From: Burkholderiales bacterium Ga0077543
Lineage (GTDB): Bacteria; Pseudomonadota; Gammaproteobacteria; Burkholderiales; Burkholderiaceae_C
Assembly (NCBI GenBank): GCA_001464055.1
Contig: LNET01000090.1
Span: 1-45,408 of the forward strand
Reading direction: 5' to 3'
DNA length: 45,408 nt
Shown one piece after another: positions 10,227-18,107 of this stretch. Within the stretch, counting starts at the first letter, position 1. Each line of letters begins with the position of its first letter. Under the pieces are notes generated by a model that searched no databases, was not told where the DNA came from, and saw nothing but the letters and a program-made list of their open reading frames with translations. The position numbers and the translations under genes are program-made.

Positions 10227-10258
10227 CGTCTGACATGCCCGCCGCGAAGGTGCCCGGA

Positions 10259-12850
10259 TCAGCCCGGCCGCAGGGCTCGCCCTGCGAGCTGCGCCAGTTC
10301 ATCCTGCAGGTTTTCTTTGCGCAGCACGGCGAAGGCACCGGCGGCCAGAGCCTCGATGCGGGTGTCTTCGGCGATGTAGCCGCTTGTCAGCACGACGGGC
10401 AGGTCCAGACGCACGGCCCGCAGTGCGCGCAGCACGTCCATGCCGGACAGTCCCGGCATGTTGAAGTCGGTGATGACCAAGTCGTAGTCCATGGGCTCGG
10501 CGCGCACCGCCTCCACCGCCTCGGCCGCGCCGTGCAGGTTGTCGACGCGATAACCCCAGTGCTCCAGCAGGCCTGTGGCCACCGCCCCCATGACTTCGTC
10601 GTCGTCGACATACAGCACGCGCTGCCCCTGACCGAGACATGGCAGGTCGGTGGGCGCCGCGACAGGCCGCAAGGGCACGGCTGAACTGAGCGGCAGCACG
10701 AAATGAAACACGCTGCCCAGTCCTGGGGCACTGACCAGACCGATGGTCCCGCCATGCGCACGCACGATGCCCTGGACCACTGACAAGCCCAGTCCGGTCC
10801 CGGTCCCCACCGGCTTGGTGGTGAAGAACGGTTCGAACACGCGCTCACGCGTTGCGGCGTCCATCCCGCAGCCGTCATCGGCCACCCACATCCGTGCATA
10901 CAGGCCTGCAGGCAGTGCGGGCAAGGCGGGCAGCTCGGGGGTCCCTGCGGCCGCAGGCCCGCCTGCCGGCGACACCACGCCACCGCTGGTGATTTCCAGT
11001 GTATCCAGGCCGAAGCTGACTTCGCCCGGGTTGCCTTGCAGCGCATGCCAGGCGTTGGTGCCCAGGTTCATCAGGATCTGTTCCAGGGCCACGCTGTCTC
11101 CGATCACGACCACCGGCCGCGCGCAAACCTGGCTGCGCAATTGCACCCGGGCAGGTACGGTGGCGCGCAGCAGCGACAAGGTTTCGGCCAGCAGCAGCTT
11201 CAAGTCCTGCGGCACGCGCTGCAGGGTGCTGTCCTGGCGGCGGCTGTAGCTCAGGATTTGTTCGACCAGGACGCGGGCCCGCCCGGCAGAACGTTCGATC
11301 TGATCCAGGCGCGCGGTCGCCTTCTGGCCTTTCGCCAGGTCCTGCCGCGCCAGCGCCAGGCTGCCCAGCACTGCTGCCAGGATGTTGTTGAAGTCGTGGG
11401 CAATGCCTGCCGCCAGCGTTCCGATGGCCTCGAACTTCTGGGCCTCGCGCACCTGGGCTTCCAAGGCCGCCTGCCGCTCCGCGGCCTCGCGTCGCGCCGT
11501 GGTGTCACGCTCCACCGACACCCAGTGCGTGACCCAGCCACTGGCATCCTTCACCGGCACGATGTCCCTTTCGACCCAGTAGCGCGTACCGTCCTTGCGG
11601 TAGTTGACAACTTCGGCGCGCACCGGCTCCGATGCGCTCAGCCCTGCAGCAATGCGGGCGAGTTCCGAGCCTGCCGTCAACGGTCCCTGCAGCAGCCGGG
11701 GACTTCGGCCAACGACCTCGTCGCGCCCGTAGCCGGTCAATCGCGTGAAGGCTTCGTTGACGAAGACGATGCGCTGGCCGCCTTCTTGCTGCGGTCGCGC
11801 GTCAGTGATCATCACGACGTCGTTCAGGTTCGAAATGCACGTGGCCAGCAAATGAAGCTGCTGTCTTGAAGCCTCCTGCAGACTGTCGTGCTGCCGGTTG
11901 AGTTGCTCGAGCATGCGATTCAGCGAATGCGCCAGGCTGACCACCTCCGCCGCGCCGGTCTCCGGCACCTTGGCGCTGCCGAAACCGCGCACGGCAACCG
12001 TGCCTGCGAACTGCTCCAGCGCCCGCAGATCCGACGTGAGGCGCCGGGCGAGGAAATGCCCGAGCAGCGCCACCGCTGCCAGCAGCAGCAAGGCGATGGC
12101 GCCCACAGCCGTCGCCGATTCGGCGCGGCCAGCGATGGCCGCAGGTACCGAACTTTCACGCAGTACACCCAGTTCCAGGCTCGCCAGGGCCGAAGGCAGT
12201 TCGACCCGGGCATAGGGCAGGGCCGCGGTGCCCGCCCCCAGTCCTTTCGCGGCATCCCCGACCAGCAGCCTGTGGCCATCGTCGCGCAGGAGCCGGCTGG
12301 CGGGCAGGCGCGCCCACAACGCGCCTTCAACCGTCCCGGTGCGCGGATACCGCACCGGCACCGCGAACAGAAGGTGGTCGCCGTTGGCTGCGGACACATG
12401 CATGGCGGACGAGCGGCCATCGGCCAATGACACCAGCAACTGTTCGCGTTCCTGTACGCTGAAGTGAAGGTCGCCGTTGCGACCCAGTTCTTCGCCCTGG
12501 AAGTCGACCAGGAGCAGTTCCACCGGCACGGCATTCATCTCCTGAATGCTGCCCAGGTAGGGCAGCACGTAGGCCTCGCGGCCGAAGCTGTCGGTCAAGG
12601 CAGTCTGCAGCAACGGACTGTTGGCAATCTCGCGCAAGCGTTCGTCGATGAGCACCAACGTGTCACGCACCTGCGCGGCGCGCAGCGCCACGTCGTGCTG
12701 CACCAGCGTCAGCGCCGAGGCCTGGTGCAGCCTGTCGATCCACCACCAAGAACCGGCCGAGATCAACAGTACCGCCAGGGCGACGAGCGCCGCGGCGGCG
12801 CCGGCAAACTTCCGTGCCAGGCTGTTCGGGCGTGTGACCGCCTGATTCAC
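10259..12850 (-). CDS. Hybrid sensor histidine kinase with receiver domain
   Basis: An 863-aa inner-membrane hybrid kinase. Order: TM1 (about 14-34), periplasmic sensor region (35-245), TM2 (about 246-268), HAMP (268-322), PAS (about 330-455, VNEAFTRLTGYGRDEVVGRS), HisKA with His485 in GIAHDFNN, HATPase with N599 (NLGTNAWHAL), the G1 DDGCGM and G2 GTGTGLGLS boxes, then a receiver domain (about 744-860) with phospho-acceptor Asp795 (VITDFNMPG) and Lys845. It starts with GTG. It lies 65 bases downstream of a periplasmic binding protein on the same strand, so the ligand may be presented by that protein. There is no adjacent DNA-binding regulator, so the output is unknown. Confidence 0.9.
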   Translation of the reverse strand: MNQAVTRPNSLARKFAGAAAALVALAVLLISAGSWWWIDRLHQASALTLVQHDVALRAAQVRDTLVLIDERLREIANSPLLQTALTDSFGREAYVLPYLGSIQEMNAVPVELLLVDFQGEELGRNGDLHFSVQEREQLLVSLADGRSSAMHVSAANGDHLLFAVPVRYPRTGTVEGALWARLPASRLLRDDGHRLLVGDAAKGLGAGTAALPYARVELPSALASLELGVLRESSVPAAIAGRAESATAVGAIALLLLAAVALLGHFLARRLTSDLRALEQFAGTVAVRGFGSAKVPETGAAEVVSLAHSLNRMLEQLNRQHDSLQEASRQQLHLLATCISNLNDVVMITDARPQQEGGQRIVFVNEAFTRLTGYGRDEVVGRSPRLLQGPLTAGSELARIAAGLSASEPVRAEVVNYRKDGTRYWVERDIVPVKDASGWVTHWVSVERDTTARREAAERQAALEAQVREAQKFEAIGTLAAGIAHDFNNILAAVLGSLALARQDLAKGQKATARLDQIERSAGRARVLVEQILSYSRRQDSTLQRVPQDLKLLLAETLSLLRATVPARVQLRSQVCARPVVVIGDSVALEQILMNLGTNAWHALQGNPGEVSFGLDTLEITSGGVVSPAGGPAAAGTPELPALPALPAGLYARMWVADDGCGMDAATRERVFEPFFTTKPVGTGTGLGLSVVQGIVRAHGGTIGLVSAPGLGSVFHFVLPLSSAVPLRPVAAPTDLPCLGQGQRVLYVDDDEVMGAVATGLLEHWGYRVDNLHGAAEAVEAVRAEPMDYDLVITDFNMPGLSGMDVLRALRAVRLDLPVVLTSGYIAEDTRIEALAAGAFAVLRKENLQDELAQLAGRALRPG

Positions 12851-12915
12851 GGAGCCGAACTCGGGTGGAATGCGCTGCGACGGCGGCGCGCGCTGACGAT
12901 CTGCGGGCCCACGTC

Positions 12916-14127
12916 TTAACGCTCTCCCGCCGGCACCAGCACGCCGTCGCTGCGGTAGCGAGCCATCAACAGTTCCGCCGCGCTCAGGGCTTCGTGGCGC
13001 TGGGCGGTAAACGGCGGGCGATAGTGCCGGATGAGGCCCCGGTGTTCGGGCACCCGTTCGAGCGCGTCGCGGACTGCACGCCGGTCGGTTCGACCAGCCA
13101 GGTTCACGGCTTTAGCCAGGATGTGCAGTGCGTCGTAGGCCTGCGCCACGCCAGTGGGGGCCTCGATGTCGTCGATGCGGGAAATGGGCGCCACTTGCGA
13201 CGCCACTCGAAGGAATCGTTCGCGCACGGCCGCGGGCGCATCGAAGAAGCTGTAGGTCTGCAGCACGCTGAGATCCACGTCCTGCAGTGCCGCTCCGGCC
13301 AGGGTCACGAACTTTCCGCCCGTGATGCCCTGATGGCACAACAAGGGCAGGCGCTCTGGCTGCGGCAATCCCGCCACCTCGCGCACCAGTCCGGCGGCGT
13401 CGTCGTCATTGGCCACGAGCAGCACTGCCTGTGCCCCCGCATGCCGCAGCGACTGGTAACGCTGCAGCAACGACACTTCGCCCCAGTTGAACCAGGCTAC
13501 ATGGGCCAAGGCCGGCCGCCCCGCGGCGCTGAGGTAGCGCTGCGCCGCCGCCAGATTGCTGCGTCCCCAGCCGGTGTTGGCCAGCAGCAGGCCCACGCGC
13601 TGCAGGTCGCGGGACTGCGCGGTCGCCAGCATCTTGGGCATGGCCAGGCTGTCGCGCAGGCCCACCCTGAACATGAAGCCGGGGCTGCGGAAGTTGTCGA
13701 TGATGGGGTCGGCCGAGGACCACACGGCGATGAAAGGCAGGCCGATCTCATGCACCAGCGGCACGGCATCGATCACGACCGGGCTGAACTTGCCGCCGAA
13801 CACTGCCACGAGATCGGGCAGGGCCGCCAATTCCTTCAGATTAGCCACGGCGCGTGCGGGGATCGATCGGTTGTCCCGCACGACGAGTTCCAGCGGCCGC
13901 CCGCCCAGCAAACCGCCAGCTGCGTTGACCTCGGCGATGGCCACGCGCAGGCCCAGCTCGATGGCCTGGGCGGAAGTGCTGTTGACCAGGCCGAACTCAG
14001 CGTCGACGCCCACACGCACCGGCGCGCCGGACCGTGCCGACGATGGGCCGGAACGGCCCAAACCCAGGCCCGAAGCGACGCCCGCCACCGCCATCCGCAG
14101 CGTGTCCCTGCGCCCTCGAAACAACAT
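12916..14127 (-). CDS. Type I periplasmic substrate-binding protein (Leu/Ile/Val-binding fold)
   Basis: A 403-aa periplasmic binding protein of the branched-chain amino acid/amide receptor family (Peripla_BP_6). The N-terminus carries a twin-arginine-like signal (RGRRDTLRMAVAGVASGLGL). The mature part begins VRVGVDAEFGLVNSTSAQAIELGL and continues with GGLLGGRPLELVVRDNRS and DLVAVFGGKFSPVVIDAVPL, both typical of the fold. No permease or ATPase gene is nearby; the next gene is a hybrid histidine kinase, so the protein may be a sensory co-receptor rather than part of a transporter. I chose the ATG at 14127 over upstream starts because it sits directly before the signal peptide. The ligand is unknown. 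Confidence 0.82.
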   Translation of the reverse strand: MLFRGRRDTLRMAVAGVASGLGLGRSGPSSARSGAPVRVGVDAEFGLVNSTSAQAIELGLRVAIAEVNAAGGLLGGRPLELVVRDNRSIPARAVANLKELAALPDLVAVFGGKFSPVVIDAVPLVHEIGLPFIAVWSSADPIIDNFRSPGFMFRVGLRDSLAMPKMLATAQSRDLQRVGLLLANTGWGRSNLAAAQRYLSAAGRPALAHVAWFNWGEVSLLQRYQSLRHAGAQAVLLVANDDDAAGLVREVAGLPQPERLPLLCHQGITGGKFVTLAGAALQDVDLSVLQTYSFFDAPAAVRERFLRVASQVAPISRIDDIEAPTGVAQAYDALHILAKAVNLAGRTDRRAVRDALERVPEHRGLIRHYRPPFTAQRHEALSAAELLMARYRSDGVLVPAGER

Positions 14128-14243
14128 TGCAACCCATCTCTGCGCGGCAGGTATGCCGCCGGGCAAATGTACGACGCACCGCGTACCCGTGGTCCCTGCA
14201 GCGAGGACACAAGTCGCCGTCTGAAGGCCCAATTGGATCCGAC

Positions 14244-14257
14244 TTGACCTGTATCAA
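14244..14257. promoter_or_regulatory. FNR/Anr-like binding site
   Basis: TTGACCTGTATCAA matches the FNR/Anr consensus TTGAT-N4-ATCAA at 9 of 10 defined positions. It is centred about 123 bp upstream of the binding-protein start (14127), within the 176-bp gap after waaC, and both flanking genes read leftward. It could therefore place the binding-protein/kinase operon under oxygen or nitric-oxide control. A matching -10 was not identified. Confidence 0.5.
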
Positions 14258-14303
14258 TCTCCCGGGAGACGTTGATGGCGGGGCAGTCAGTCCAACGCGT
14301 CGG

Positions 14304-15254
14304 TCAGACCAACCACTGCGCCCCGACCAGGGCAAGCACGTCCTTCTTGGACGGCACCTGCCCCCTGCCGCCGATGCTCGCCACCGGTCCTGCGCCGGTG
14401 ATGCCCGCCAGACCCGGCTCATGGTCGCAGTAAATACCCACCGTGGGCCGGCCGAATGCCGCGGCCAGGTGCGTGAAGCCGGTGTCCAGGCCCACCACCT
14501 GCTGGGCGCCGGCCAGCACACTGGCCATGTCACCGACCCCCAGGAAAGGTGGCACATCGCCGTCGCAACCCGCAGCGATGCGTTCGGCCAGGGTCTGCTC
14601 GGCATCGCGGCCCCACAGCACCACGGGCAGCCAACCCTTTTCCTGCAGGCGCTGCCCCACCGCCACCCAGCTGCGCTCGGGCCACAGCTTCTCGGGCCGG
14701 CTGGCGTTCGGGATGATCACGGCATAGGGCGCACGCGGCTTCCAGCCGACCGTGGGCGCCTGCAGCCCGAAGTCTGGCGCGCTGTGGGGCACCGCATAGC
14801 CCAGATGGGCAGCCGCCAGCATCCTGCAGCGCTGCACGGCGTGCAGTTCGCGCGGCACGGCAGCGGTGCGCTGGTAAGCCCAGGCGGCCAGCGGCTCGCG
14901 CAGGCTGGCGCGGTCGTAACCGGCGACCGGGCCCTGGGCCTGCCGGGCCCACAGGGCGCTTTTCAGCAAGCCCTGGAGGTCCAGCACCAGGTCATAGGGT
15001 TCGCGGCGCAGTTCGGCCCGCAGCGCGCCCATCGTCCGCCAGGTGCTGCGCTGAAAGAGCTTGTAGCGCCACTTGCGCCAGGCCATCGGCAAGACACGGT
15101 CGACGCCCGGGTTCAGCTTCGGAATCGCCGCGAAAGGTGCCTCGACGAGCCAGTCGATCTCGGCGTCGGGGTGCTGGCGCAGGATGTCGGTGACCACGGG
15201 CAAGGCATGCACCACGTCGCCCATCGACGAGGTCTTGACGATGAGCAGCCTCAT
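14304..15254 (-). CDS. waaC: Lipopolysaccharide heptosyltransferase I
   Basis: A 316-aa family 9 glycosyltransferase that adds the first L-glycero-D-manno-heptose to Kdo2-lipid A at the inner membrane. It opens with MRLLIVKTSSMGDVVHALP, the WaaC signature with its DVVHALP loop. DLVLDLQGLLKSAL and the donor-binding VVGLDTGFTHLAAAFGRPTV near the C-terminus are also typical. Length is as expected (E. coli about 319). Its ATG overlaps the stop of the upstream DUF4254 gene by four bases (ATGA), so the two are translationally coupled. Confidence 0.93.
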   Translation of the reverse strand: MRLLIVKTSSMGDVVHALPVVTDILRQHPDAEIDWLVEAPFAAIPKLNPGVDRVLPMAWRKWRYKLFQRSTWRTMGALRAELRREPYDLVLDLQGLLKSALWARQAQGPVAGYDRASLREPLAAWAYQRTAAVPRELHAVQRCRMLAAAHLGYAVPHSAPDFGLQAPTVGWKPRAPYAVIIPNASRPEKLWPERSWVAVGQRLQEKGWLPVVLWGRDAEQTLAERIAAGCDGDVPPFLGVGDMASVLAGAQQVVGLDTGFTHLAAAFGRPTVGIYCDHEPGLAGITGAGPVASIGGRGQVPSKKDVLALVGAQWLV

Positions 15255-15952
15255 CGGGGGCGACTGCCATCGTTCGACGTGCCCGAAGCGGCGCGTTCGG
15301 CGACCAGGACGGGGTTGAACCGCGCATCGTTGTACATCTTGAACTGGCGGTAGACCTTGAAGTAGGCCCGGCCCGTCAGGGCGTCGGCCAGCAGCTCGTC
15401 CAGGCAGCCGGCCAGATCGGCACGCTGCTGCTGCAGCCGGGCCAGGCGCGCGCGGCTGGCATCGCGGTGGGCTTCGTCGACATCGGTGCGCCCAGCCTGC
15501 ACGCCCATGGCATGCACCTTCAGGGCCAGGATCGACAGCCGGTCGGCCATGCTGCCTGCGGTCTCGCTGTTCAGGCGTGCGCCTGCCGGCACGGTCGACA
15601 CGGGTGCATCGGTGCGCGCCGAGGCCGGGTCGACCAGACCCAGCGCCACCAGCAGCAGTTCGTCGACGCGCTCGGTGGCGTCGTTGCGCGCCTGGTTATA
15701 GCCGTCGATGGCGCGCTTGTTGGCGGCAATGGCCTCGGCGGCCACCGTCGTACGCCTGGCCAGGTCTTCCTCGGCCCACAACAGGCTGTTGTAGCGATGG
15801 TTGGTTTCCACCCAGATCCAGACCGGGTGCACCCCGGGCAGCATCGGGGCAGGCGCCGCCGGCCAGCCGGCGACGCCGAGCAGACGGTCGTGCAGGCCGA
15901 CGATGTCGTCGGCGGTCGGCAGCTTGGCTGGCGTCGGGGAGTGGTTGTTCAA
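15251..15952 (-). CDS. DUF4254 domain protein in LPS operon
   Basis: A 233-aa soluble, mostly helical protein of unknown function, first gene of the leftward operon with waaC. The segments WVETNHRYNSLLWAEEDLAR, AANKRAIDGYNQARNDATER and ALKVHAMGVQ match what I recall of DUF4254 proteins, which often sit beside LPS glycosyltransferases. The TTG at 15952 is the likeliest start: it lies between the divergent glycosyltransferase start (16001) and the first conserved segment. The frame stays open far upstream, but that part is antisense to the neighbour and is not counted. The 48-bp gap to 16001 must hold divergent promoters. Confidence 0.72.
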   Translation of the reverse strand: MNNHSPTPAKLPTADDIVGLHDRLLGVAGWPAAPAPMLPGVHPVWIWVETNHRYNSLLWAEEDLARRTTVAAEAIAANKRAIDGYNQARNDATERVDELLLVALGLVDPASARTDAPVSTVPAGARLNSETAGSMADRLSILALKVHAMGVQAGRTDVDEAHRDASRARLARLQQQRADLAGCLDELLADALTGRAYFKVYRQFKMYNDARFNPVLVAERAASGTSNDGSRPR

Positions 15953-16000
15953 GAGGCGGCCCGGGTGACTGTCAGAATCCTGGCGAATTATCGACTCCGC

Positions 16001-17035
16001 ATGACCCCGGCCTTCAGCAGCGAAAACGCCCCTTCCCGCCCCCTGATCGTGCGCCTGCGCAATTGGGTTGGCGACGTCACGCTGGGCCTGCCCACGCTGC
16101 AGCGGCTCTCGGACGCCGGCTACGGCCTTCAGCTGCTGGGCAAGGGCTGGGCCCGCGACCTGCTGGCCGGGCACGGCTGGCCGGTGCACGTCCTGGCCAG
16201 CACGGCCCGAGGACGCATCGCGCAGCTGCGCGCACTTCGCGCACAGGCACTCCAGGCCGACCCGGATTTCGGCCGGCGCATCAATGCGCTGTGTTTTCCC
16301 TATTCGTTTTCCAGCGCGCTGGAGTTCCGACTGGCAGGCCTGCGGGCGCTGGGGCATGCCTACGAAGGCCGCAGCCTGCTGCTGCGGCCGGCCGTGGCAA
16401 GGCCGCAAGCGGTGCACGAACTGCAGGTGTACTGGCACCTTGGGAGCAGCTTGCTGGGAGCGGAAGCGCCGCTGCCGGTGGCACTGGGGCTGCGTCCTTC
16501 GGCCGAACACCTGGCACAGGCCGCTGCGCTGCGCGCAGCCTGCGGCATCGGCCCGGGATACATCGTGGTGTGCCCCTTTGCGGGGGGCACCTGGTCGGGG
16601 CAGGACAAGACCTGGCCAGGCTTTCCCGAATTCGTCGCACAGGCCCTGCCCGCGCTGGGGCGGGACATCGTGATCGTGCCTGGGCCCGGCGAAGAGTCGC
16701 TTGCACGTGAGCGCTATCCCGGCGCCACCCTGATGCCCGGCGTGGGCCTGGGCGCCTATGCCGCGCTGCTGGCCGACGCAGCGCTGATGGTCAGCAACGA
16801 CACCGGGCCCGGCCACATGGCGGCGGCCGTGGGCACGCCGCTGCTGTCGGTGCTGGGGCCCAGCGACCCGCTGCTCTGGCGTGCCTGGGGGCCTGGTGTA
16901 CAGGTGCTGCAGGGGGCGGGAACCTGGCCTGCGCTGGCCGATGTGGTCGCCGCCGCGCGGGCCACCCTCGCCTTGGGGAAAGGCCGAGACCCCCCAGCCG
17001 TGGGCCACCCTCGGGGCACCGCCGCGGGGGAATGA
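16001..17035 (+). CDS. Family 9 glycosyltransferase (heptosyltransferase II-like)
   Basis: A 344-aa protein with the two-domain GT-B layout of ADP-heptose:LPS heptosyltransferases. The N-terminal LIVRLRNWVGDVTLGLPTL is the WaaF-like start. The C-terminal half has VVCPFAGGTWSGQDKTWPGF and the donor-site SNDTGPGHMAAAVGTPLLSV. It is divergent from the DUF4254-waaC operon and should act in inner-core LPS synthesis. Length is close to E. coli WaaF (348). Whether it is the true WaaF or another core heptosyltransferase cannot be settled from sequence alone, so no symbol is given. Confidence 0.85.
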   Translation: MTPAFSSENAPSRPLIVRLRNWVGDVTLGLPTLQRLSDAGYGLQLLGKGWARDLLAGHGWPVHVLASTARGRIAQLRALRAQALQADPDFGRRINALCFPYSFSSALEFRLAGLRALGHAYEGRSLLLRPAVARPQAVHELQVYWHLGSSLLGAEAPLPVALGLRPSAEHLAQAAALRAACGIGPGYIVVCPFAGGTWSGQDKTWPGFPEFVAQALPALGRDIVIVPGPGEESLARERYPGATLMPGVGLGAYAALLADAALMVSNDTGPGHMAAAVGTPLLSVLGPSDPLLWRAWGPGVQVLQGAGTWPALADVVAAARATLALGKGRDPPAVGHPRGTAAGE

Positions 17036-17134
17036 CGCCAGGGTTGCCGGTTCGCAGAATTCTCTTCAGCCCGAAACGCATGGTGCGCAACGGGTCCAGC
17101 CAGTACCGGCATGTCAACCCCAAGGAGAGATTCC

Positions 17135-17491
17135 ATGTTCCGCAACATCCTCGTCAGCCTGCTCGCCGCCTTTGCCCTGAACGCCTTTGCTGCAGTCGAC
17201 GTGAACCGCGCCAGCCAGGCCGAACTCGAGACCGTCAAGGGCATCGGCCCGGGCCTGTCCAGCAAGATCCTGGAAGCGCGCAAGGCCGGCGACTTCAAGA
17301 ACTGGGCCGACATGGTCGACCGCGTCGGCGGCGTCGGCCCCGGCAATGCGGCGCGCTTCTCGCAGCACGGACTGACCGTCGGCGGCGCGACTTTCGACGG
17401 CAGCGCAGCAGCAGCCCCCAAGCCGGCCAGGAAGACGGAAAAGGCCGACAAGGCCGCGACGACCACGGTCGCCGAGAAGGCCAAGCCCTGA
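17135..17491 (+). CDS. ComEA-like helix-hairpin-helix protein
   Basis: A 118-aa exported protein. The N-terminus is a signal peptide (FRNILVSLLAAFALNAFAA). It is followed by a double helix-hairpin-helix DNA-binding domain, VDVNRASQAELETVKGIGPG and VDRVGGVGPGNAARFSQHG, then a Lys/Ala-rich tail. Proteins of this family bind incoming DNA in the periplasm in natural transformation. The start is fixed by a strong AAGGAGAG Shine-Dalgarno at 17122-17129. No other competence gene is adjacent, so a role in uptake is inferred from the family only. Confidence 0.85.
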   Translation: MFRNILVSLLAAFALNAFAAVDVNRASQAELETVKGIGPGLSSKILEARKAGDFKNWADMVDRVGGVGPGNAARFSQHGLTVGGATFDGSAAAAPKPARKTEKADKAATTTVAEKAKP

Positions 17492-17544
17492 GGCGGAGCG
17501 CCCGGGGTGGCGCTGCGCCGCAGCGCAACGTCACCCCCAGCCGA

Positions 17545-18027
17545 TCAGTCGTCGCGCCCGTGGCGCCCGCCGCGCCCCTGGTCACGGTCGTCATAGCGAC
17601 CGTGGCGGTCGCTGCGGTGCCAGTCGTCGCGGCGCCATTCATCACGCTTGCGAGCGTCATGCCGCCAGTCGTCACGGAAGCCAGGAGGACGGCGCAGTTT
17701 CTGCTCGTGCCAGCCATCGCGAACGAAGTACACCGGCGAGCCGCAGGCACCGTACTTCGCACAATGACGCGCCCAGTTCCGGCGGTGGCCCGCGGGCACC
17801 CACATGTACACCGGCTCGCGCACCCGCACGCTGCGGTGCACGATGACCGGTTGCTGCACGATGAGCGCCGGCTGCGGGAATCGACCGATGTCCACGCGGC
17901 CATAGACGCCAGGCTGGCTGATCGAAATGCTCACACCCACATCGGCAGCCTGAGCCGCCGCACCGCTGCCGAGGCCTGCGGCTGCCAGCGTGGCCACGCC
18001 GAGCAGTTGCTTGAGGGTCAGTCTCAT
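17545..18027 (-). CDS. Secreted Arg/Asp/His-rich protein of unknown function
   Basis: A 160-aa protein with a signal peptide (LKQLLGVATLAAAGLGSGAAAQA). The conserved core is ISQPGVYGRVDIGRFPQPA, and a pair of cysteines occurs in RHCAKYGACGSPVYFV. The last 50 residues are a low-complexity tail dominated by Arg, Asp, His and Trp. The start is well supported by AAGGAGAT just upstream of ATG 18027. Similar proteins are common in Burkholderiales but I know no function. It converges with the ComEA-like gene; the 53-bp gap holds a 7-bp GC-rich hairpin without a U tract. Confidence 0.75.
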   Translation of the reverse strand: MRLTLKQLLGVATLAAAGLGSGAAAQAADVGVSISISQPGVYGRVDIGRFPQPALIVQQPVIVHRSVRVREPVYMWVPAGHRRNWARHCAKYGACGSPVYFVRDGWHEQKLRRPPGFRDDWRHDARKRDEWRRDDWHRSDRHGRYDDRDQGRGGRHGRDD

Positions 18028-18107
18028 CGTATCTCCTTCATGAACTACGGGTTGGAGACACCCTAACGCTCAAGCACCGTCCGCGGATGTCGGACAGCAG
18101 CAGCTTT

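Noticed and set aside
15953..17008. N-terminal extension of the DUF4254 frame across the divergent glycosyltransferase
   Set aside because: The extension is antisense to a well-supported gene; the conserved domain begins only after 15952.
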